64,000 nucleotides of DNA from Cordia subcordata (Eukaryota > Streptophyta > Magnoliopsida > Boraginales > Cordiaceae), in assembly GCA_028554755.1 (NCBI GenBank), contig JAPTOF010000008.1, forward strand, positions 16,287,001-16,351,000. The letters are read 5' to 3'. Positions 36,354 through 48,140 of the stretch are shown piece by piece. The number at the start of each line of letters is the position of its first letter. Position 1 is the stretch's first letter. The position numbers and the translations under genes were made by a program. The notes beneath the pieces are model-generated. The model made no database searches. It was not told where the DNA came from and saw only the letters and a list, made by a program, of their open reading frames with translations.

Positions 36354-38171
36354 TGTAGGATCGATATTATTAAGTGTGGTGTATCTTAGTCTATATTTTC
36401 AAAAATTCTACCAAGAAAACATGCTAGGAAAATAAAATAACCACATAACACATACAAGAACATGCTTAAGAACATATAGAATATAACTAGTACTTGCAAA
36501 AATATGTAAAGCTAACCTCTTCGAGCGTGGGGCCTTTGATGAAGCTAAAACATCACGAGCTTTATTCTCGTTCACGAACAAGGCCACCAAAAATTTACTA
36601 TAAGGGTGTCGCAATAAGCAACTCTCTAGTCTTCTTCCCTATGATTAACGAGACTTATCTTGATAGAATAGCCTCTTGTGTGGGAAGAAGCAAAGTCATA
36701 TGCTCTTGAAAAACTAGAGCAAAAATCACACAATAAGTGTGTACTATGTGTTGTAGTATTCTCTTGCCAAAATGGAAGAGATCAACTACAAAATTTTGGA
36801 TACATGAAATGGTTTAAGGTCTTGCCTATTTATAGAAAAAGTTTGGCACCTAAACCATGTAAACTTTCCATGTGGGAAACTTTTTCTAATTGTAAATGTT
36901 TGCCACACGTCATGGAAGATTAGACTAAGCCCACAATCCAAGCCCAACACATAGTCTATAACCCATGTGGAGGCCCAAGCCCAATAGGAAACCATTGTAG
37001 CCCAATTAGGTTATCTTGGACTCTATAGAAAGCCCAAACCCAATTCCAAGCTTTGGTCCAATAAGGCTACTACCACAATATGGAATTTGCTCTTTCAAGA
37101 TTACTCTCTCAAAGTCATTTCAACTAGGGAAGGGACCAAGACGACACAATTAACCTTGGCTTCCAAAACTAATTAAAAATGTCCTTACCTAATCTAGGCG
37201 ACATAATAATTATTTTTAACTCCGATCTATTCCACCATAAGATCAAAGTTGCACTCCAAGAATAATTGCTATTACCTAGAAGCTTATCACAAAAGAATGT
37301 GAACTTTGTTTTTGACCTACTAAATAACCGACCATAATGCCCCTTTATGCATACCCACAGCTAAGACCGGTCCTTTGACCTGTGTACTATCACCTTCTTA
37401 GCTGTATCTTTTTCCGTTGGGTTTCTTGTCCTATTGCCAACCATCCTTGGTCATGGAATCTCTTGATCTCGGGAGCGACTCTCAAGCCATATGACCGACA
37501 CACTTATAAAGGCAGTATCACTAGATCTAGATTCGGATGATAAATTTGGACAATCCCAAGAGGGCATATAGATTCCATTTTGCATATGCATGTTCCAATT
37601 AATTAGAACTTAGTACTCAATGCACAACTGTTGATCCTAATAAAGTAAGATCTCACTCACAGTGAATCAAAATACCAAACCCTAACTTCATTAGTTCATC
37701 CACATATGTTCAAGATTAAGAGCAATGCTCATTTAGTAACAATGAGCATCTTGTTTTCTTTCTTTGATAGTACATCTCTAGAAAACATACTCACAATAGT
37801 CCTGTCCAATATGTGACACACGTACTATCGAGACAAATCCAAAAAATCCTCCAATGATTTAGGTAGATCACCCTCAACGAAGAGACTTGCGTAATATAAC
37901 CTTATCCTGGTAGAGTGCCCAACACTACAATTCAGTTATGGACTCAATTTATGACGTGACTAAATCTAGACTTGGACCTAATGTGCATCCAGCCTCACTG
38001 CTCACCCAAGTCATTAGTTCAAGTCAAAAGGGCCTTTACACATGCATCAATAAAACATAACAGAGATAATATGTAAGAAACTCATAATGCCATAAAATAA
38101 AATTGATTATACATTATTTAGCATCCAAAATGTCATGTACAAGTGAGCTTTAGGGCATACTAATCTTAATA
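36354..38171 (-). mobile_element. Inverted solo LTR of family A inside copia A2, TSD GGCCA
   Basis: Starts on the plus strand TGTAGGATCGAT, the complement of the LTR end, and finishes ACTAATCTTAATA, the complement of the LTR start with CA changed to TA. Perfect 5-bp duplications GGCCA flank it (36349-36353, 38172-38176). It has no internal region. It lies in the A2 leader, opposite in orientation to the 5' LTR 1.35 kb away. Confidence 0.9.
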
Positions 38172-38366
38172 GGCCATCCCATCGTTGGAGTTCTTGTGAG
38201 GACATTGAGACACTGTTACATCAAGTAGTTTGAGGGTTGATTTACTCAAAGGCGAATGATGTAAAAAGTACTTACATGTTTTATTTCCAAAGATAGCATA
38301 CATATTATATATGCATTAATTCTATACTCATAAAGTAATTATGATTATATTGTTGTATCCAGAAAA

Positions 38367-39187
38367 ATGTCTTTATTCAATCAACTAGCTACAATTCTCA
38401 AAGAGCACAAGCTCATTGGACCGAATTTTGTGGACTGAGAACGAAACTTGGACATAGTACTTATCGCAGAAGAGTATAAGTATGTCCTAACAACTCCTTG
38501 TCCTATTGTGAAGGCTAACTCTTCTGAAGCCCAGAAAGATACTGAGGCAAAATGGTAGAAAGCCAATAGTATGGCCAAGTGCTATATGATGGCTTCTATG
38601 TCAGATATTTTGCAGAGCAAGCATCATTATATGGAAATTGCAAAAGAAATCATAACTTCACAGTCTCGTATATTTGCTGATAAGAGCAGGTCCACAAGGC
38701 AAGGTGCTCTTAGAGAAATTATGAATCAAAGGATGGCAAAAGGAGCATCTGTTAGGGAGCATATGCTCAAAATGATGGATTACTTCAATACTACCGAGAT
38801 CCTAGGAGCAAACATAGATGAACAGTCAAAGGTGGACATGATTTTGGAGACTCTATCGTCATCCTATACCCAGTTCAAGCTTAATTATAATATGAGCAAG
38901 ATGAACATAGATATGATAGAATTAATGAAAAAGCTCATAGCTGCAGAAGCCATAATGAAAAATAAAGGCCACTTAAATATGATTCAAGCATCCACTTCTG
39001 GACTTCACCCGAAAGGGAGAAAGTTCAAAGGAAAGGGGAAGCAAAGACATGGTCAAGGGAAAAAGAAGAGAAATAGTGAACAGCTCAGGCAGTTAACAGG
39101 TGAAAAGCCCAAGGGTAAATGCTTTAAATGTGGCCTAAAAAGACACTGGAAAAAGATTACACAAAGTACTTGGCACGAGGCTAGATA
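38367..39187 (+). pseudogene. Copia A2 gag
   Basis: The frame from ATG 38367 reads MSLFNQLATILKEHKLIGPN and later EIAKEIITSQSRIFADKS, SVREHMLKMMDYFN, ILETLSSSYTQFKLNYNMSK and a basic stretch before a zinc knuckle CFKCGLKRHW, all typical of copia gag. Two in-frame stops, TGA 38436-38438 and TAG 38556-38558, both stand where Trp is expected. The knuckle's last Cys is lost near a one-base shift at about 39155, after which the pol frame starts. It would form the capsid and bind RNA; this copy is dead. Confidence 0.9.
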
Positions 39188-42100
39188 GGTACATCTCTTT
39201 TGTTCATATTGAAACCTGCTTAGTGGTTGATTCTACTAATTCTTGGATTATAGACTCTGGAGCCACTAACCATATTTATAATTCTTTGCATTGGTTTCAG
39301 GGAACGAAGGAACTATCTAAAAGGGAGTTTGCTCTAAGATTGGGTAATGGAGTAAAAGTATTGGCTGCTGTAGTGGGAGAAATGTGCTTAAATTTTTCAT
39401 GTAATATGAAGTTATTTTTGAACAACGTTTATTATGTTCCGGATGTACGTAAAAATCTTATTTCTATTTCACAATTAATATTAGATGGTTTTTGCATTAA
39501 TTTCCATTCTGGTGTTAATATCAGTAGAGATGGAAATATTACTTGTTCCGGTAGCATGCATGATAACTTGTTTTATATAAAACCTATTACAAACTCACTG
39601 CATAATATAGAACAAAATAATTCCCCAAAAACAAAGGTTTCTTCGACCAATAATACTTATCTTTGGCACCTACGCTTAGGACATATTAGTTTAAAGCGAA
39701 TTCGGAGATTAGTCGAGGATAGGCATCTTAGCTCATTAGATCTCGAAGAACTACCTCCGTGTGAATCTTGTCTCAAAGGGAAGATGACTAAATGGTCATT
39801 TTCTTCTAAAGGAGAAAGGGCCAAAGAAGTATTAGAATTGGTTCACACTGATGTGTGTGGTCCTATGAGCAAACTAGCACGAGGAGATTATGAGTATTTC
39901 ATTACTTTTACTGATGATTTCTCTAGGTATGGATATGTATATCTGATGTGACACAAGTCTGAATCCTTTGAGAAATTCAAAGAGTTCAAAGCTAAGGTGG
40001 AGCAGAAATTAGATAAACATATCAAAGCCCTTCAGTCTGATCGAGGTGGCGAATACCTCGGGTGAGTTCAAAGACTATCTTACACAAGAAGGGATAGTGT
40101 TTCAATTGACTGCACTCGGGACTCTTCAGCAGAATGGTGTAGTAGAGAGAAAAAATCATACCCTATTAGATATGGTTAGGTTAATGATGAGTCATGCATC
40201 ATTACCTTCATCTTTTTGGGGGTATGCCCTTGAAATAGCAGCATACATCTTGAACTTAGTACCATCTAAATCAGTACCTAAGACACCTCAAAAAATGTGG
40301 ACTGGGTGCAAGCCTAGTCTAAATCATCTTCACATTTGGTGTTGTCCAGCTTATGTACTTAATAGTAATGCTTCAAAATTGGAACCAAGATCTGAGTTAT
40401 GCTATTTCATTGGATATCCTAAGGGAACCAGAGGTGGGATCTTTTATAATCCTAAGGAGCAAAAGGTGTTTATAAGCACCCATGCTAGATACTTAGAGAA
40501 TGATGAAATGACACAGAAAACACCAGATTCTGAAGTTGTTCTAGATGAGATTTCACAAGAATTTTCAGTAACACCTGTAGTAACTGTGAATGGAAAAGAA
40601 CAGCATATTACACCTAATATATCAGAGCATCATCGTAGTGAGAGGATATCCAGGCCTCCTAATAGATACTATGGAGAGTTATTTCAGACTTCTTCAGAGA
40701 ATCAAGTGGTAGATCTCACAAGTTATGATGAAGCAGTTTCCGACATAGATGTCGATCAACGGCATAAGGCAATGGTTTCAAAGTCTGAATCTATGTATTC
40801 TAACAAAGTCTGGGATCTTTTAGTTGCTCCTGAAGGGGTAAAACCTATAGGGTGCAAATGAGTCTACAAGAGGAAAAGAGGAGTTGATGGAAAAGTTAAA
40901 ACCTTTAAAGCAAGGTTGGTGGCAAAAGGTTATACTAAGAAAGAAGGGATCGATTATGAGGAAACTTTCTCACCAGTAGCCATGCTTAAATCTATTAGGA
41001 TACTTCTTCGCATCGCATGTCATTATGATTATGAGATATAGCAAATGGACGTCAAGACAGCTTTTCTTAATGGAGAGCTCGATGAGACCATTTATATGAT
41101 ACAACTAGATAGATATGTTGCTAAAGGCCAGGAACATTTGGTTTGTAAGTTAAAAAGGTCTATTTATGGACTAAAGCAGTCATCTAGAGCATGGAACATC
41201 AAATTTGATCGGGCAATTAAATCTTATGGTTTTGATCAAAATATTGATGAACCTTGCGTATATAAGAGGCGTAATGGAATGCTATAGCTTTTTTGGTTCT
41301 GTATGTGGATGATATCCTACTAATTGGAAATGATGTGGGGATATTATCATCCATCAAGGTTTGGCTTTCTACTCAATTTCAAATGAAGGATTTAGGAGAA
41401 GCTAGTTATGTTCTAGGTATCAAGCTTATGCGAGATCATAAGAACAGAAGGCTAGCCCTATCTCAAACTTCATTTATTGAGAAGATATTGGTCAGGTTTA
41501 ACATGCAAAACTCTAAGAAGGCCTCATTACCTTCTAGACATGGAGTTTATCTATCTCAGGATCAATGTCCTAAAACATCTGAGGAAATAGAGAACATGAA
41601 GCAAATTCTTTATGCTTTAACGGTAGGAAGCCTAATGTATGCCATGTTATGTACTAGACCAGATATTTGCTTTGCTGTTGGTATGGTTAGTAGATATCAG
41701 TCAAACCCTGGACTGGCACATTGGGTCGCGGTTAAGCATATATTCAAATTCTTATAAGGAACTAAGGATTATGTGCTAGAATACAGTGCAAATGATCTAA
41801 CGCCATTAGCCTATACAGACTTGGATTTTCAGTCCGATAGAGATTCCAGGAAGTCTACTTCTGGATATGTTTTTACTCTGTCAGGATGAGCTATTTCATG
41901 GAGAAGTGTGAAGCAAAATTGTATTACTGACTCTACCATGGAGGCCGAGTATGTAGCAGCATCTAAGGCTGCAAAACAGGCCGTATGGCTAAGAAAGTTT
42001 CTTTTAGACCTAGAAGTTGTGCTGGCAGCTCACAGACCAATAATGTTGTATTGCAAAAACAACGGTGTTGTTTCACAGTGCAAAAAGCTCAGGAATCACA

Positions 42101-42302
42101 AAAAGGGTAAACACATTGAACAGAAATATCATTTGATCCATGAGTTTATCCAGAGAGGAGATGTACTAGTTGAAAAGATAGCTTCAGCGAAAAACCTAGC
42201 AGACCCATTAACAAAGACTCTTCCAGAGAAAATTTTTACCACACATTTAGAGTCCATGGGTATTAGGTTATGCAGAAGTGATCTTCAGTGTAAGTGGGAG
42301 AT
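39188..42302 (+). pseudogene. Copia A2 pol: protease, integrase, RT, RNase H
   Basis: Protease WIIDSGATNH (about 39243-39272). GAG-pre-integrase LWHLRLGHIS (39661) and the zinc-binding pair CESC. Integrase HTDVCGPM, FTDDFSRYG and DRGGEYL, with LQQNGVVERKNHTLLDMVR after a frameshift at about 40060. RT RLVAKGYTKKEGIDYEETFSPVA, MDVKTAFLNGELDE, YGLKQSSRAW and LYVDDILLIGND (about 41296-41331). RNase H ending ADPLTKTLPEK (42198). In-frame stops are at 39949, 40859, 41039, 41755 and 41887; four of the five stand for Trp and 41755 for Gln. There is also a shift at about 41285. All domains are in copia order, but none is translatable as one protein. Confidence 0.95.
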
Positions 42303-43807
42303 TGTTAGGATTAGTATGCCCTAAAGTTCACTTGTACATGACATTTTGGATGTTAAACAATGTATAATCAATTTTGTTATATGGCATTATGAGTTTCTTA
42401 CCTATTATCTCTGTTATGTTTTATTGATGCATATGTAAAGGCCCCTTGACTTGAACTAATGACTTGGATGCGCAGTGAGGCTGGACGTAGAGTAGGTCTA
42501 AGTCTAGATTTAGTTACGTCATAAATTGAGTCCGTAACCGAATGGTAGTGTTGGGCACTCTACCGGGATAAGGTTATATTGAGCAAGTCTCCTCGTTGAG
42601 GGTGATCTACCTAGGTCATTGGAGGACTTTCCGGATTTGTCTCAATAATACGTGTGTCACGTATTTGACAAGACCATTGTGAGTATGTTTTCTAGAGACG
42701 TACTATCAAAGAAAGAAAACAAGATACTCACTGCTACTAAATGATCAACTACAATTATGGTCGATTATTTAGTAGGTCAAAGACAAAGTTCACATTCTTT
42801 TGTGACAAGATTTTGGGTAATAGCGATTATTCTTGGAATGCAACTTTGATCTTATGGTGGAATAGATTGGAGTTAAAAATAATTATTATTATGTCGCCTA
42901 GATTGGACAAGGACATTTTTTATTATTTTTGGAAGCCAAGGTTAATTATGTCTTCTTGGTCCCTTCCTTAGTTGAAATGACTTTGAGAGAGTAATATTGA
43001 AAGATCAAATTTCATATTGTGGTAGTAGCCTTATTGGGCCAAAGCTTGGAATTGGATTTGGGCTTTCTTTAGAGTCCAAGATAACCTAATTGGGCTTGGA
43101 TGGGTTCTTATTGGGCTTGGGCCTCCACATGGGTTATGGACTATGTGTTGGACTTGAACTGTGGGTTTGGCCCAATCTTCCAAGACATGTGCTAGAAAGT
43201 TACTACAAGAAAAATTAAAATTGTACAAGTAACTTCCATGATATGTGGCAAACATTTACTATTAGGAAAAAGTTTCCCACGTGGAAAGTTTACAAGGTTT
43301 AGGTGCCAAACTTTTTCTATAAATAGGCAAGACCTTAAACCATTTTTAGCATCCAAAAATTTTGTAGTTGATCTCTTCCATTTTGGCAAGAGAATACTAC
43401 AACATATAGTACACACTTATTGTGTTGTTTTTTTTGCTCTAGATTTTCAAAAGCATATTACTTTGTTTCTTCCCACACAAGAGGCTATTCTCTCAAGAAA
43501 AGTCTCTTTAACCATAGGGAAGAAGACTAAGGAGTTGCATATTGCGACACCCTTATAGTAAAATTTCTTTTTTGGTGGCCTTGTTTGTGAGCGGGAACAA
43601 AGCTCGTGACGGTTTTAGCTTCATCAAAAGCCCCACGCTTCAAGAGATTAGCTTTACATATTTTGCAAATAGTAGTTATGTTTTATATGTTCTTAAGCAT
43701 GTTCTTGTGTGTTATGTGGTTATTTTATTTTCCTAGCATGTTTTCTTGGTAATATTTTTTGAAAATATGAACTAGAATAGACCACATGTAATATTATCGA
43801 TCCTACA
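42303..43807 (+). mobile_element. 3' LTR of copia A2, with internal deletion
   Basis: 1505 bp. It matches the 5' LTR except for about 380 bp missing after 'ctactaaatgatca' (42746). The deletion removes the segment corresponding to 33565-33945. Confidence 0.9.
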
Positions 43808-43812
43808 GTTTT

Positions 43813-45494
43813 AAGGTGCAACAGATGGCTTGGGAGATCCCGTATGGCCATACGAGGCCATAGAAAAAAAAGGGTGTGCGAATAGGAGCTAAAACGAACA
43901 AGATATGAACATTTTACTATTAGGCTAAGCTTCTATCAAGGCCGGTCGACCCGGATCAGAATCTGGGCCAATTTTGGCTGGATGACTTAGCCCTAAAGCT
44001 AATTGACCGGCTAAGCTCTTAGCTGGACGCATTAACAACTCCATTTAAGCCATTTTTCAGCCACTTTTGAAGGAGAACAACACCTAAATCAAACACCCAT
44101 TTCCCTAAACCCAAAATCCAATCTGACACACTCACTCCTAAATACATTTAACACTCGGAAAGGATCCAAGAGGATCAAACACTAGGATTTGGGGCATAGC
44201 TCATAGATTGTAAAGTTTGGCTATAGGTAGAAGGGTATATCTCTTTTATCCTAAGTCTAAATATGTATGATTAGAGCTATATAGGGTGATTATTTTTGTA
44301 TTTCTAGATTGATTACTACTTTTTATTAATGGAAACTTTATGGATTTTTGTACATATGCTTTATGCTTAGGGTTTCAAAGGCCATTTTACCTATATGTCT
44401 GTGTTTGTTAAAATGCCTCAATGATGTAGTATACGTATATTGAAGTCTATTGTGCTATTAACCATTTCTAAATTATTATGCTAGCATATCTATGTGTTTG
44501 TGTGAATAGGTATGCTTAAATACATGTTTATGTGTGTGTTTGCGTATTTAATAGCATGAATAGCTTCTATTGCATACATGTTGGGTGATATATCTTAAAT
44601 TGGTGTAATCTAAGCACATCTATGTGTTTAGTAGTAGAATATTCCAGATTATTCTCAAATGCCATGCCCTAGATGTGTTTGCTTTGCACTTAAACGTTAA
44701 TACCCGCTATTGTGATGCGATCGATGGTGCATAACTTGTAACTAGCCTAGATCGAGTCCCCTTTGGTTTTAAATCCAGCCAATAAGAGTCCGGATAGGTT
44801 TAGTTGACCTTAGTTCACTTAGGAAGGCTAGTTAGTCCACCCTAACACCCTAGTTTCATAAGGACCACGCTGTAGCTCTAAGTGGGGCGAAGCTTAGGGA
44901 CAGACTCGTACCGAGTCCTAAGGTCTGATTGGGGAACTAATTTGAGGACTAAGTGTGCTAGAGTTAGATCGATCTTCACTCATCTAGAACCTTATTAGCT
45001 AGTCCTAATTCCTAAGTCATAAAGACTATACCGTACTGCTAGGCATCGCCGCCGAGCGACGGACCTGCACTAAGGCTTAGAGTACTAATTAAGAGGCTAA
45101 GTATAGGTCTAGATTAGAGCACTTAGTATAATCTATCAAGTAACCCTAGACAGATGTAGTAATCACCATAAACAAGATGTAATCACCTTAGTCCCCCATT
45201 TCTGACATTTGAATGCCCTTAGATCACTTGATTCCCTCATCATACACATACATACATCTTTTATTTCCTTGCCTTTAGATTAAGTTTATCTTTTTTGGTG
45301 CTCTCTTTAAAGCAGAAACCCCTAAAACATCATAGTTTAGGGACCTAACACGTAGCTCTTAAGATGCAAATAGCTTAGGACACCATACACTTTAGGCCTT
45401 CTCAGTGGATTCAACCCCGTATTCGCACACACTATACTAGACATGACACATGCACTTGCAGGCTATTTAGGCTTGTGCCGTGAGATAGCGATCA
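43813..45494 (+). mobile_element. 5' LTR of gypsy D2, second piece
   Basis: This continues 32824-33118 after the A2 insertion and ends ...GATAGCGATCA. The tail ('ggattcaaccccgtattcgc', 'ggctatttaggcttgtg') matches the type-D solo LTR at 10930-11010 inverted. GGCCGGTCGACC at 43943 and GACCGGCT at 44005 are present. Confidence 0.85.
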
Positions 45495-45500
45495 AGTTCT

Positions 45501-45518
45501 TGGCGCTGTTGCCAGGGA
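45501..45518 (+). other. Primer-binding site of gypsy D2
   Basis: TGGCGCTGTTGCCAGGGA, 6 bp after the LTR end; an Athila/Tat-type PBS as at 4133. Confidence 0.8.
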
Positions 45519-45671
45519 GGCAACATTTGTTTGGTTTCTTAGTTTTTGTGTGTCTTAGCTCATTATGAAGTGTTTTATCTTTTCTTTTCATGTTTTCTTT
45601 GTTTTGATTAATAAAAAAAATTCAAAAACATTGTTGAGCATTGTGAAGAGGTTTACTTGTGTCAATAAATC

Positions 45672-46180
45672 ATGAATGATCTTAATGCATGGTCACATGT
45701 ATCCTCTTCCCCATCACCTGAACATGTTTCCATTGCATGTCACATTTATGGAAGTTTTATGTGTCCAACTGTTTTCTGTCTCCATGAAAATTCCCCATCT
45801 AGGGCTAGTGCTAACTATGACCCTTATAATCAAGCATCATCTCATGTATCTTCATTTAGAAATCATGACTATAGGGATGTATTTTCTTGTTATTGCAATT
45901 TATGTGAAAGCCGTGCTCATGATTCCAATATTTGCCCTACCTTCCACCCTTATCCCCGATTGCATGCTACGCCCTACGCCCCTAGCAATCATATGCCCAT
46001 GTACGCATTTTCATCCTATTATCATGATTCTAGGAAACAACATCATGCATCTTCATATTGGGGTCAAGATGACTCTTTATATTCCCTACCTTATTGCTTT
46101 GAAAATCCACCCCCACACCGTTATTTCCCACCCACCCTTTCTTCGAATTTTATGATGACGATGTTGTTCGTGTTCCTTAC
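45672..46180 (+). pseudogene. Gypsy D2 gag-like ORF with CCHC knuckle, interrupted by copia C2
   Basis: The frame starts MNDLNAWSHVSSSPSP and is rich in Ser, His, Tyr and Pro. It has a perfect C-x2-C-x4-H-x4-C pattern (CNLCESRAHDSNIC, residues about 77-90), which is a retroviral-type zinc knuckle. It starts about 150 bp after the PBS. The last part (46148-46180) reads better in another frame, which then runs on in frame into 61086 if copia C2 and one target copy are removed. I do not see protease or RT near it, so D2 looks non-autonomous. The domain assignment rests on the knuckle and position. Confidence 0.55.
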
Positions 46181-47503
46181 TATTAAGAATGGTGTCCTCA
46201 AGTTCGTTGTCTATCGTAGGCTTCGTACTGATTTGTACATGAATCATCTCACTTTCGGCCTTACATTGTATTGAACATCTTCTCCTCAATCGTTAGATCA
46301 TGACATAGTCCTTGAGATGACCTAATAGGGCTATGTGAATGGGGGATAGCTCGGTCGTCCTTAAACATAGTTCGTATTCCTTCAGACCTAAGACCACCAT
46401 AGAGACTTGCGGATTACTCCCCACGTTTTGGTACTAGATTATCTGAATTTCTAATTCGGTGACGAAAGGCTATTGGGTGTAGGCAAGTGCTGCGAAGTCA
46501 ATGCGTAAGTCAAGATGGGATTGACCGCTCCTGGTATTAAGAGAATGATATTCTGCTTAGTCCTAATTCATTAAGACTTTGGCCAAAGCTTTCCGCATGA
46601 TGTGTCACATGGTTACGTCGTGATGAGTCATGACGAGATTGGGAATTGACATGAAACAGCTAAATAGGGGTTTGACAGCTTTACCAAGCTGTTAGGGTTA
46701 TTTTAGAATATCGAGGGTTATAGGGAATCCACCATAGTGCCTAGGTTCGTTGAATATTACCTTGTAAATATTCAGCTTATCCGGACGTCAAGAACCATTG
46801 CTAGACGGTATCATCGATTAATATAAGAATAGTTCTTATATTACCGGATTAAGTTTGAACCTAGGGAGTCAAGCATATGGTCGGAAATTAGTTGAAGGAT
46901 TGACCCTACTATAATAATGTTGGTCATGTTTAGTTATGAATTAAATGTGTTATTATTTAATTATGAATTGAATAATACTATAAGTAATTAATATTATAGA
47001 TATTTAATTGAGAACTAAATATTATAATTACTTATTACGGGTCACAGAATAGATTTTGACTATGTCTAGCTAGCACTAGATATGTAGATCGAAATTAATT
47101 CATGGGCTATTATTTATAAATTAGATATGGATTTAATTTGGGCTTTATTATAGATTTAGGAATTCCATTATTCTAAGCCCAAAGAGTTGGGCTTGTTGGG
47201 TTGTGGGAATGGGCTCTATGGAAAGCCTAGATCTTTCTATATAAGGAGAGTTTCTCATTATTTTTGTACAATGGTTTTAAGAAAACTTAATAGTTGTCCG
47301 AACTCTCTCCAAAAAACCCGAAAATCAAAAGCCTCCACCAATAGTTTTTGATCGCGTACGAAGAGAAGAAGCTCAACACTTCTGCAAGGCGATGTTATCA
47401 ACTCGAGAATTATGAGGTAATTCTTAAACCATTCTTGAAAATTTTAATTTAGAGCTTGATCCTGTACGTGAAAATCTGGAGAAAATCTCCACGATTTCCA
47501 ACA
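46181..47503 (+). mobile_element. 5' LTR of copia C2
   Basis: 1323 bp. It starts TATTAAGAATGGTG (TG changed to TA) and ends ATTTCCAACA. It lacks about 220 bp present in the 3' LTR (after 'aaacatagtt', 46375). From about 46556 to 46930 it is essentially identical to the 3' LTR. Confidence 0.85.
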
Positions 47504-47814
47504 GTGGTATCAGAGCCAAAGCTCTATTTTTACTTGTCTTTGTTGGTTTTTATCGCATAAATTAGGGTTTATACATATGGATGATATGTATAAATTGATC
47601 ATATATGATTTCAAGGTTAATTATGTATTTGATCTTGAAATTATGATCATGTATCCAAATATGCCCTATCTTAATAAGCAATTAGATTACATGTATATGC
47701 TCAAATTAATGCATTCAATCTACCTTGTTGCCTGATCTTTTACACCTAGCCGTGTGCCTTTAATATTTATTAATTGCAATCTGTTGTAATTGAAAAAAGG
47801 TTAAAAAGAAATTC

Positions 47815-47892
47815 TCACTGATGGGATTTGATCCCACGCCTCTTTTGCACCAGTATCTTAATCTAATACCTTGGACAAACTCGGCCATCGTA
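47815..47892 (-). repeat. tRNA-Leu-like sequence, antisense, in copia C2 leader
   Basis: On the minus strand it reads GATGGCCGAGTTTGTCCAAGG (A-box region of a Leu tRNA), AGATTAAGATACTGG and GCGTGGGATCAAATCCCA (T-arm with B-box-like core). The T-arm stem GTGGGA/TCCCA is intact; I see no good acceptor stem. It occupies the same place in the leader as 30364-30448 in C1. Confidence 0.5.
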
Positions 47893-48071
47893 ATTTGTGT
47901 TTACTGCTTTGTCAATACATTCGTGTTGAAACTATCGTGGGCATTTTCAAAAAAAAAAATTGCCGATTGGATGACGGACACTCCAATCTTCTTTTGAGCG
48001 AGGCCAAAAGCCACCCTAACTCGTCATCTCAAGTTTTTTTGTTTCTTGGCTTTAATCGTTGCCTAGATCTA

Positions 48072-48075
<4 letters not shown>

Positions 48076-48120
<45 letters not shown>

Positions 48121-48140
48121 GTGTGTGTGTGTGTGTGTGT
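48076..48140. repeat. (TA)n(GT)n compound microsatellite
   Basis: About 44 bp of TA followed by about 20 bp of GT, in the C2 leader about 1.05 kb from the pararetrovirus border. Confidence 0.95.

Larger units (their letters stand above)
33119..43807 (+). mobile_element. Full-length Ty1/copia element A2 (family A), TSD GTTTT
   Basis: The element has 5' LTR 33119-35005, PBS 35008, leader, gag from 38367, pol to about 42300, a purine-rich tract before 42303, and 3' LTR 42303-43807. A perfect 5-bp duplication GTTTT flanks it (33114-33118, 43808-43812). The domain order is protease, integrase, RT, RNase H, as in copia. An inverted solo LTR of the same family is nested at 36354-38171. Removing A2 rejoins the D2 gypsy LTR. 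Stops and frameshifts make it inactive. Confidence 0.95.

Noticed and set aside
45676..46155. A 159-residue frame rich in Met/Ile/His
   Set aside because: Overlaps the gypsy ORF at 45672 in another frame; the CCHC knuckle is in the 45672 frame.
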